From: Cordylochernes scorpioides
Taxonomy: Eukaryota > Arthropoda > Arachnida > Pseudoscorpiones > Chernetidae
DNA length: 64,000 nucleotides
NCBI GenBank assembly: GCA_030710605.1
Contig: CP092879.1
Coordinates: 47,675,946 to 47,739,945 of the forward strand
Direction: 5' to 3'
Shown one piece after another: positions 54,947 through 62,744 of the stretch (position 1 is its first letter; every line of letters starts with the position of its first letter). Both the position numbers and the translations under genes were made by a program. The notes under the pieces are model-generated. The model worked only from the letters and a program-made list of their open reading frames with translations. It made no database searches and was not told the origin of the DNA.

Positions 54947-56503
54947 TCAATAAAATGGATGAGTAATTAAATGATTATAAAGAGATATTTGTTCTCCATT
55001 GTCCATATCCAAAATATGGCCTTTCTGTAAAAAACATGGTTTATCATCAATATCTATTAACTTTGTGTTAGAAATTTGGTTTACTATTAAGTCATTTTCT
55101 AAATTAGTGCTATTTTGAAGTAAAAAATCTGATTCTGGGTAAAATAATTTAAGTTTATTTGAGTGTATAATTTCTGTTTGTTTTCTTTGAGGTAAATTGG
55201 GTTTATTTATTTCATATGTGACTGGAGAAAGTTGTTTTAAAATTTTAAATGGGCCTATATATCTTTGTGTTAATTTACCAGTGTTTGGATAAATAAAGGT
55301 TTTCACTAATACCTGATCTCCTTCTTTAAAAATGGGTTCTGGGTGTTTAATATCATAAAGCTGTTTGCTGTGTTCATGGGATTTTATGGTTCTTTCATTG
55401 GTTAATTTTCTTGCTTTTTCTATTGGTGTATGTGTTTCTGTGTCATGTTCTATATACTGTGGTTGTATTCCATAGTATAAGAACCTAGGTGTAAAGCCTG
55501 TTATAGTATGTACTGTATCATTATAACTTTCAGTAATATTAGGAATATATTTTGTCCAAGGGATCTTTAAATTATGATTATATTCACATCTTAACCTATT
55601 TATGATAGTGGAATTTAATCCTTCTACTTTTGCATTTGTTTCTGGGTGATGGGCACTGGTGAGTAGATGCTTAACATTATTTTTTCCTAAAAATTGTTTA
55701 AATTTATTGCTAAGAAAAGCTGCATTTCTGTCAGTTATTAATATTTCAGGTTTGTTAATTTGGAATAAATTTTTTAAACAAGTTATATATGAATCAGTGG
55801 ATACAGATTTTGTAGGAAAGGTCCAAAGGAATCTACTGTGATGATCTACTATCATATGGATACTGTGTTTGGTTGTCCCATAATTATGTAAGCCTCCCAT
55901 TGTGTCTAAAGAAAAAATATGATTTGGGTGTGTAGCTATTGGCATCTGTTGTAGTGGTCCATAAACAAAATGAGCTATGGGGTATCTGCTGAGAAGATCA
56001 GCTTCTTTATTTTCCTTAATTAATTTAATTAAATCAGATTTTTCATATGGTGAAAGTTTTTCATCAAATTCTACACTATTAAAATTTCTAAAATCATTTT
56101 CATTAGGAGGAATAATAGATTTAAATAAAGGAATTACATTATGATGTGTATAATTATTATTATTAGGGTTATGGTAATTAACATTAAGAATTCTACCAAA
56201 TTGAGTAATTGTAAAACTTTGAAAATCAATGTCTAATTTAAATAATCTTATATGGTGTAAAGAAAGCAATACATATGGCAAATTAATATCAGAGGAATAA
56301 AAATCAATATCTCTAGTAATAAATCCTATAGTTGTATTAACATTAATTTTTGAATTTATATTTAGCATACCGGATGTCTGATTAATAAGAGGTAAATTAT
56401 CAAAAGCAACATAGTTTGGTTGAATCTTATCTAACATGTGTTGAGGAATTATCGAGAAGGTACAGCCAGTATCTATGAGAGCTATAATATTGATATTGTT
56501 CAT
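54947..56503 (-). CDS. Protease-integrase fusion of LTR element, RT and RNase H deleted in frame
   Basis: 518 codons from ATG 56,503. Aspartic protease: ALIDTGCTFSIIP with the catalytic D11-T-G at the N-terminus. Residues ~150-167 (LSPYEKSDLIKLIKENKE) correspond to the segment just before RT. The next residues, ADLLSRYPI, are the end of RNase H (the usual ADxLSR motif). Hence the whole RT and RNase H are gone without loss of frame, junction near 56,003. The integrase zinc-binding HHCC domain is also missing, because the core starts almost at once with GPLQQMPIATHP. Core residues D200, D258 and E294 (spacing 35) are present in LDTMGG, ITDRNAAF and KVEGLNS. The GPY/F domain (RYIGPFKILKQLSPVTYEI) is near 440. 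The integrase is Ty3/Gypsy-like. Confidence 0.85.
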   Translation of the reverse strand: MNNINIIALIDTGCTFSIIPQHMLDKIQPNYVAFDNLPLINQTSGMLNINSKINVNTTIGFITRDIDFYSSDINLPYVLLSLHHIRLFKLDIDFQSFTITQFGRILNVNYHNPNNNNYTHHNVIPLFKSIIPPNENDFRNFNSVEFDEKLSPYEKSDLIKLIKENKEADLLSRYPIAHFVYGPLQQMPIATHPNHIFSLDTMGGLHNYGTTKHSIHMIVDHHSRFLWTFPTKSVSTDSYITCLKNLFQINKPEILITDRNAAFLSNKFKQFLGKNNVKHLLTSAHHPETNAKVEGLNSTIINRLRCEYNHNLKIPWTKYIPNITESYNDTVHTITGFTPRFLYYGIQPQYIEHDTETHTPIEKARKLTNERTIKSHEHSKQLYDIKHPEPIFKEGDQVLVKTFIYPNTGKLTQRYIGPFKILKQLSPVTYEINKPNLPQRKQTEIIHSNKLKLFYPESDFLLQNSTNLENDLIVNQISNTKLIDIDDKPCFLQKGHILDMDNGEQISLYNHLITHPFY

Positions 56504-56530
56504 ATTTAGATTTATATACAGACCTTGGCG

Positions 56531-57856
56531 TCAGGAGTGTTGAAGGGGAGCTGGTCGGCATTCGCTCGAAGGGGCTGCTGTCTGCGTCAAGGTATCCATG
56601 GATCGAGACGGCACGGACATGAAGCTTGCAGCTGGGGAGGCTTGTACGGCCTTCTCCCGAAACCAGCACCTATTCTCAGGATGGAAGCGTCCGGCATGTC
56701 CCCTGTTTAGGCAAATTCGGCAGGGGCGTCTTTTAGAACTATAGTCCATAGGGCTTCTTCCTGGATGTCCCCATTGCTTTTGTTGTACTTCTTTTCTTGG
56801 GGCTGTTTCCCTTTTAATAGATGACTCCTCCACATTTGCATCTTTATTTGGCAAATTCTGCAAGCTTTTTGCGTGAATTTCTAGAAATTCCATTAAATCC
56901 TTACTTGAAGGCACAACCCTTGGGTTGTTCTGCAATTCCCACTGTTTTCTTGTGGTTTTATCAAGCTTATCTTGTATGATCTTGACGAAAAACACATCAG
57001 ATAAACTATCGATTTGGTAACCTAATACCTTCACTGTTCTTACTATCTCGTTGCAACTATCTAGAAGTTTAAACATTGACTTATGGTTGTCATCGGCTAA
57101 CTTTGGTAATCTTAATGCATTATCTATTTGGGTGAAAATCAGATCCTTTGGATTATCATATCTTGTTAATAAGGTTTGCCAAACCTCAACATAATTATCG
57201 GCTGTAATTGGAAATGCGTTGACCAGTCTTAGGGCTTCGCCTCTCAGTTGGCCTTTTAAATATTGTAACTTTTCAATACAGTAGAACTTGGATAATTCGA
57301 ACTTCTTTAATTCGAAAACCTCTTTAATTCGAATATTTATCTTGGTCCCTAGAATTTCATATAAATAAAATTTCCATTTTTAATTCGAATTTTTGGATAA
57401 TTCGAATTTTTTTATGGTCCCTTGGGGTTCGAATTATCCAAGTTCGACTGTATTAGGTATTTGTGAGTTAGAACCAACCGCAGAAAAAAATAAATCCTTA
57501 AATGAAAGCCATGATTCTAATCTACCATCGAAAGTTGGCAATTCAAGTTTAGGCATTTTAACATGTAAATTTACTTTTTTCTCAGATGTTTCTTGCCCAT
57601 TATGCCTTAAATCCAATTCACACTTTAATCTTATACACTTATCTATGCAATTTTCCACTTCGTCATTCAATTCATCATCTTCAAGTTGCTGCAAGAAAAT
57701 ATCACTCATTTTCATCAAATCATTATTTGCATACTCTAGTTTGCGTTTCGTTGCATTTACATCTACCATAGACACAATGGATTCGATATTTTCTTCAATG
57801 CCTTTTATACTTTTTTTTATCCTTTTTAATTTCTTAATTAAAGTTTCGACTTCCAT
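56531..57856 (-). pseudogene. gag of the RT-less element, split by a MITE
   Basis: The first ATG in frame is near 57,856 (MEVETLIKKLKRIKKS). A coiled-coil-like Lys/Glu-rich stretch is followed by LPTFDGRLESWLSFKDLFFS, the start of a DUF1759-type gag fold common in BEL/Pao and related elements. The reading frame enters the MITE at 57,450 and meets a stop at 57,434. Gag resumes at 57,277 (IEKLQYLKGQLRGE) and runs on with SLSDVFFVKIIQDKLD to a zinc knuckle CRICLNRGHAGRFHPENRC. It ends at a TGA (56,531-56,533), which is in frame with the protease 27 bp later; the context is TCC TGA CGC. The stop could be a read-through site or a simple CGA to TGA change. Confidence 0.8.
57279..57450. mobile_element. 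pogo/Tigger-like MITE inside gag
   Basis: 172 bp flanked by TA (57,277-57,278 and 57,451-57,452). Ends are CAGTAGAACTTGGATAATTC and, inverted, CAGTCGAACTTGGATAATTC, with further internal AATTCGAA repeats. CAGTxGAACxT-type ends with TA targets are characteristic of pogo/Tigger. Insert plus duplicated TA is 174 bp, so the downstream gag frame is unchanged, although the MITE itself contains stops. Confidence 0.88.
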
Positions 57857-57907
57857 AACTGCTATTATTTTATCTATATATTTTCCCAAATATCTTAGTT
57901 GCAATAT

Positions 57908-57966
57908 ATGGCTTTGAAATCTATTGGAATTCTTTCCCGCACAGGTTCGAATCCTGTCGACTATTA
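57908..57966 (+). promoter_or_regulatory. Primer-binding region carrying the 3' half of tRNA-Ser(UGA)
   Basis: On the plus strand (the tRNA-sense strand) ATGGCTTTGAAATCTATTGG, then AATTCTTTCCCGCACAGG and TTCGAATCCTGTCGACTA. This follows the eukaryotic tRNA-Ser from anticodon stem (anticodon TGA in CTTTGAAA), through the variable arm and T arm, to the discriminator region. In element sense it is the PBS, starting about 8-11 bases after the LTR. Normal PBSs match only about 18 bases of the tRNA 3' end; here the similarity extends to roughly 55 bases, though the terminal CCA complement is not preserved. It is not a functional tRNA gene, since the 5' half is absent. Confidence 0.75.
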
Positions 57967-57973
57967 ATAAAGG

Positions 57974-58271
57974 TGTCGTAAAAAAAAGATGTATTTTAGG
58001 TACGTTACCAATTCATTCATGCAGTCGTGGATTGAATTGAAATGATAACTTTATATCCAAAATTAAATTTATTTTAATGATTATATTTTTAAGAACAAAC
58101 AGTTTTGCATACATACAATTCTATATGATATTCTAAGTATAAACAAAAAAACAATCTTGGGTTGTACTCCTTTTGTTAAGGATTTTAAAAAATTAACTCT
58201 GTGTTAATTCTATGATTATTTAAAATATAATTATATTAATGAATAATAAAAATTATATTTTTATTATGTCA
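57974..58271 (-). repeat. 5' LTR of the RT-less element
   Basis: 298 bp, identical by eye to the copy at 53,574. In element sense it holds AAAATAAATTT (possible polyadenylation signal), then about 35 bp later CCACGACTGC (58,021-58,030 as its inverse), the exact complement of the first ten bases of tRNA-Ser. Confidence 0.92.
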
Positions 58272-58672
58272 TATATATATATATATATATATATTATATA
58301 ATCTAAAATGCAAATATTTTAAAAACATATATTTTATTTTCATTTATTGACTGTTCTACATTTTTTGACCATAGATTTAGAATATACCACTTTGAATATT
58401 TATTTATTGTAAATATGTATAGTTAAGCTACCTATTTTTTTAAATAACTAATATATAATTAAAATAAGTAAATACAAATTAAAACATGTAGCAAAAATAT
58501 ATATAATTCATTTTATAAATTCTATATTACTCTGATAAATAATTTCATGGGTAATTTGCTTCAAATAATTGAAAATAAAAACTACTTGAAAGGTAAATAA
58601 TTTATTTCCTATTTTCACGACTGCATCTCCAATTCTATCTTTTTCAACAACAAAACAAAATAATCATAACAT
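58272..58672. repeat. Dispersed AT-rich repeat (copy also at 61,905)
   Basis: After a (TA)n run, TTATATAATCTAAAATGCAA, CATATATTTTATTTTCAT, TATTGACTGTTCTAC, AAATTCTATATTAC, CTACTTGAAAGGTAAATAA, CACGACTGCATCTCC and TTTCAACAACAAAACA occur in the same order as at 61,905-62,225. No coding sequence. Confidence 0.7.
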
Positions 58673-59012
58673 ATCTATAAAAATGAATGTTTGTATGTCC
58701 GGTATACAAATTCGCAGTAGTTCACTAATTCAAACCAAAATTTCCATACATAGGTAAAAAAATACGGGGAAGATGATACGGCTATTTTAAAAAATATATA
58801 AATCAATTATTAAAACTATATATTCAAATTATTCTACTTAGCTCACGAATAGTGCCCTCTATCAAAGATTAGATTAAATTATGCTGATGCAAACAAATAG
58901 ATAATGCTAATAACAAACAATTATTTAAAAAATTCTTATCTAAATATATATCACTCGGGTAGATATGCACACGGGTCAATCCCGGGGCGAAGCCCGGGTC
59001 ACCCGTCTAGTA
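58673..59012 (-). mobile_element. Short interspersed element, complete copy (CTAGAC start, RTE-like tail)
   Basis: On the minus strand it starts CTAGACGGGTGACCCGGGC, with a GC hairpin, and ends ACATACAAACATTCATTTTT then ATAGAT, a classic arthropod RTE-like tail. Length is about 340 bp. The first 100 bp are nearly identical to 25,152-25,250. No ORF. Confidence 0.65.
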
Positions 59013-59560
59013 TTTTATATAGTTATGGTTTTAAAAATATAGAGTGTAAAATTTAATTTAAAGTATCAAAATGGATTTGTGGGTGTTACTATTTAGATAT
59101 TAATGTTGAGATAGAAAATTCATAAAATGATATATAAATTCTTTAGAAGGCAGAAAGGGAACTTAATGAAATTTGCTGTTAGATACTTAAAGAAAACAAG
59201 AATTCATTTCTAATGAAATGACGAAAAAAAATATTTCTTCGGTTATTTGAAATGGCCAAATATCTTTAATTTGTTAAATAAATGGACAGAATTCTCTTAA
59301 CTATTAGAGAATTAAAGGTTCAAAAAATAAATAAGAAGACGTAATCAAGAAAAGCTTAAAGGAATTAACACCATCAAAATACCAATAGACTTACTCATTA
59401 TTTGATAACAAGTGGCTAAGATGTACGTAAACAGATTGTGTGACATTTACGAGAGATTAGATTCATGTTGATAACACTGGAATAGAATGTGGTATCAATG
59501 TTATTGTCAAGGTTATAGGAGAGTATGGCAGATTAGATTAGAGAAAATGAGAACAAACAA
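59013..59560. other. AT-rich sequence, no recognised feature
   Basis: About 550 bp without gene or recognisable repeat. Confidence 0.4.
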
Positions 59561-60600
59561 CTAGGAATTTCTCTTTGTTACAACCCTTCGTGAATAGTGA
59601 AGAGTCTTCCGTAATCCCTTGTATTTTTAGACAATTTTTTTTTACCATTGAAATATTTTTATTGACATCTTGTCAATACACGCAAACTGCACAGTCTGCG
59701 CTATTTGAAAAAAGATAATTATATATATGCATCATACTATCTACAAAGAATATGGCGCCTCTGCCAGCGCTACAGAGTGTGGTGGAGAATCGCCAGCGGG
59801 TCTCCAGCGACACCACGTATTTCGCGATCAACGAAGAATACGTAGATCGCGTACTTCGCCGCTGAGGTGATGGCGTAGTCCTCGAGACCAACAGGAAAGA
59901 GGAATTTTTAAAATGTCTTCAATAAAAGTTTATTCTCTGTTACATCCCTCCCCGAAACCAAGACCATCTGCCCTAGAGGACAACGTTTGTAAATACCACA
60001 TGGACCCAGGACAGGAGAATGACCAAGGAGCGAAGGAGTGAAGCCGCAGCCCCCAGACACTATGAATGGAGGACCTCACCCTGGCCTTTTCTACAAAAGT
60101 GGAACCTATGGTCGGGAACCCTGCACTCCATAGCCTAGGCTGCTTGATTATTTAACTAATCCAATCTAGCATTGGTAAGCAACAACAACAAAAAAAAAGC
60201 TTCATTAAGACCTTTTAGTCTTATACAGATTTTCCAAGCAGAAATATAGGATACATGCAGGAAAAACAGTGACAGAACTTAATGGCAACATGATATCTAT
60301 ATACAGGGAAAATTACACAAAGACAATCAAGCGAATAGATTAATCTGGGCAAATTGGAGGCTAAGAAAGTTACTATATATAGATGTACCACCGATTCTCG
60401 TGTTAGGTCTCGTGGAGTTATTTGGTATCAGCTCTGAGACTTTTCTTAGCTATGTAGAACTTTTCCAAGTCATCATCCTCGCCCTTGACATTGCCGGTTG
60501 GACTTCATCTAGCATTGATAAGCATGCTCTAGTGAGGGCTCTTCTGTAATCACTTGTTTTTTAGATGCCTTCAATAAGTTTTTTTCTCTGTTACAACCCT
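59561..60600 (-). repeat. Retroelement-derived patchwork with LINE-like tail
   Basis: TCTxTGTTACAACCCT-type sequence occurs at 59,575, 59,933 and 60,583, each near GTCTTCAATAAxxGTTT, which looks like repeated LTR or UTR ends. A GC-rich patch at 59,745-59,890 contains a 72-codon minus frame without motifs. 60,180-60,215 read on the minus strand is AAGGTCTTAATGAAGC then T-rich (TTG)n, like the LINE tail at 34,098. No protein could be assigned. Confidence 0.45.
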
Positions 60601-60769
60601 AAATGTTTCTTAAATAATCATTTTGAATATCGTTTATTGAATTGATATCATACACAAAGAATTGAAGGATGATTCATTGTTTAGAATTTTCCATTCTCAT
60701 CTTTATCAACTTCGCTATGATTCCTAAGCTATGATAGAAAATAAAAACTACGAGTTAAATGAACATTAA

Positions 60770-61085
60770 TGTAGAACGACATTTTAAATTATCCAGCATG
60801 TGTTTCTTTTGAACTAAAAATCTAAATTCACTTTAAGGGGAGAAATAATGATTATTTCTAACCTTAAGGATGAAGTATGAAAGGATTAATTGTGAAGGGT
60901 AATGATAAACGGAAAAATAAAGTGTCTATGGATGGGAATTTTTCCGTTTATCATTACACTTCACAATTCATCCTTTCATACTTCAACCTTAAGGTTAGAA
61001 ATAATCGTTATTTCTCCTTAAATTGAATTTCGATTTTTCGTTCAAAAGAAACACATGCGGGATAATTTAAAATGTCGTTCTACAA
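60770..61085. mobile_element. SINE family A, head-to-head foldback
   Basis: Two copies of the SINE body face each other (60,770-60,935 and 60,942-61,085): AACGACATTTTAAATTATCC, AGGGGAGAAATAATGATTAT, AATGATAAACGG, and their inverses. The centre, GTGTCTATGGATGGGAA, is what remains of the tRNA-like head. Confidence 0.78.
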
Positions 61086-61149
61086 TCATAACCCGCATTT
61101 TATCGTATTATAAAACATTATTGTATTAATATAAAGAAATATATGGTGA

Positions 61150-61600
61150 ATCTATATATAGCAAATGAAAACAGTAAGACGCGAATGTTTCTTTCATAAA
61201 TAAATCAAATTTTTACTATCCTTACTGTGATGAATATGGATGGCCCGTTATTGCTCTTTATACCCAGCTGGCCTTGTCCTTATTGTTTGCGGAAGAGCAT
61301 TGCTCAATGCAAATATATTATATGCAATTCTTCTGTCCTAAAAGTGTATGCCCATAGTTTGCTCGAATACCATTTCTGATATTCCGCTCTTCAGTGTAGC
61401 ATATATAAGCAGAATGATCCAATACAGTATTAGAAATCTAAAGAAGCGGTCTGGTAGATTAAATTGGCGAACTACTGGGAGGTTTCATCACTGATCAGCC
61501 ATACCTCTCAATATTTTTCATTGCAGTGAGAACAGTAGAAATTTGATTTATTTGTTAAAGAAACATTCGCGTCTTAATGTTTTCATATGCTAAACCCAAT
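61150..61600. repeat. GGGAGG-family MITE-like repeat, inverted copy
   Basis: Inverse and diverged copy of 37,385-37,800. Shared pieces are GCGAATGTTTCTTT at both ends, TGTTTGCGGAAGAGCATT, GTGTATGCCCATAGTTTGCT, ATGATCCAATACAG and GGTCTGGTAGATTAAATTGG. Terminal pieces suggest a MITE of about 450 bp. Confidence 0.65.
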
Positions 61601-61754
61601 TGGATTTTGAAAATGGAGGCAGCCTCATTGACACTCCTATTTGGTATATTGAAGAATGCCTTTATCACACTTTTGTTGGGTAAAACATCTTAATTTTCAC
61701 ATTGTTTCGGTGAAAAACATCCACCCTCAGAGGGCGTGTGGAATAAACGGTCAA

Positions 61755-61900
61755 ATTTCGACACCTACGACCTGTGATCGAATACCGATTTGGACATTTT
61801 TTCTCTGAATACAAATTTTGCTCCAATATTTTCTGTTGCTTGTAAATATCAAGCCCCACCAGTGAAAACAAGTAATAAAACGGGGCTCTGTCACACTTAT
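61755..61900 (+). mobile_element. SINE family B, partial copy
   Basis: From CGACACCTACGACCTGTGAT (decayed B-box region) to AAACGGGGCTCTGTCACAC, where the dispersed AT-rich repeat begins. The distal half and tail are missing. Confidence 0.6.
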
Positions 61901-61904
61901 ATAT

Positions 61905-62225
61905 ATTATATAATCTAAAATACAATTATTTTATTTTTTTAAAAACATATATTTTATTTTCATTCATTGACTGTTTTACATATTTGACCGTAGATGCAGA
62001 GCATACCACTTTAATTATTATTGTTGTAAATATATGTATAGTTAACCCTACCCTTTTTAATTAAAATCACGATTATAGAATTCATTGTATAAATTCTATA
62101 TTGCAGTGATAAATAATTTTATATGTATTTTTACTTCAAGTAATTCAAAATAAAATCTACTTGAAAGGTAAATAATTATCGTTATTTTTCACGACTGCAC
62201 CTCTTTTCAACAACAAAACACAAAA
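61905..62225. repeat. Dispersed AT-rich repeat, second copy
   Basis: Same sequence order as 58,272-58,672, diverged. It contains CACGACTGCACCTC near 62,192, the same nine-base string as in the other copy. Confidence 0.7.
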
Positions 62226-62744
62226 AAAAATTCTAATCTTAATATATATATATATTATATTTAAATAAAAAAAAAAAGATTTCTGTTGTTTTGGATCATG
62301 TTGATGATTATGCTATGGTGGTGCAGTCGTGGTTGAATAATCTTGAAATAAAAATAATAATGGTTTTGATCAGTAATTGCTTTTATTGTGCTAAAGGAAT
62401 ATATAAAACATAATTTGGTAAAAAGTAATGCCTGGCTTAAGGCGAGTGAACAAAGAAAACAAAAGATTATTTACATAATGTACAAAGTTTTGAGCCGACC
62501 ACGTGAAGAGAGAAAATATCTTTATTTACGGGCTACTAACCAAAAGTTATGATTTTTGAGCCCAAAATCGATGTCAGGTGGCAAGGGACCCTAGGATGTG
62601 GAAGCAGGAGATGTCTCGCAGGGGTGGTAGAAACGTTGGGCAAGCAGGGGAATAGCGCCAGGGTGCAGTGAGGCGGGTGCGTTGAATAGGCCAGGAATCC
62701 AGGAGAAGTGGCAGATGATAATGGAGGCAGAAGGTCCTTGAAGC
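62226..62744 (-). repeat. 3' UTR of the ORF1 element
   Basis: Read on the minus strand after the ORF1 stop: a C/T-rich segment (62,744-62,580), then GGGCTCAAAAATCA, TTTTGGTTAGTAGCCC, GTAAATAAAGATATTTTCTC, GGTCGGCTCAAAACTTTGTA and CATTATGTAAAT, the same block as 34,930-35,060. A second AATAAAA signal lies near 62,385. GCAGTCGTGG is at 62,323-62,332 on the plus strand. No RT or endonuclease is seen anywhere between ORF1 and this UTR. Confidence 0.7.

Larger units (their letters stand above)
53574..58271 (-). mobile_element. LTR retrotransposon lacking RT/RNase H, young
   Basis: A 4,698-bp element on the minus strand. The LTRs (53,574-53,871 and 57,974-58,271, 298 bp each, TG...CA) appear identical. 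It lies in a (TA)n run, so a TATA target duplication is likely but ambiguous. Purine tract GGAGGGAAGAAA (minus sense, 53,872-53,883) adjoins the 3' LTR, and tRNA-Ser sequence adjoins the 5' LTR. Coding order is gag, protease, [RT/RH missing], integrase with a GPY/F domain. All coding blocks lie in one reading frame, interrupted by an in-frame UGA and by a MITE whose 174-bp footprint keeps the frame. Identical LTRs show it moved recently, although it lacks RT, so it is non-autonomous. Confidence 0.9.

Noticed and set aside
57393..57917. 174-codon plus-strand frame
   Set aside because: Antisense to gag and partly made of the MITE.
57908..57966. Functional tRNA-Ser gene
   Set aside because: The 5' half (acceptor 5' strand, D arm, A box) is absent and it adjoins an LTR exactly where a PBS belongs.
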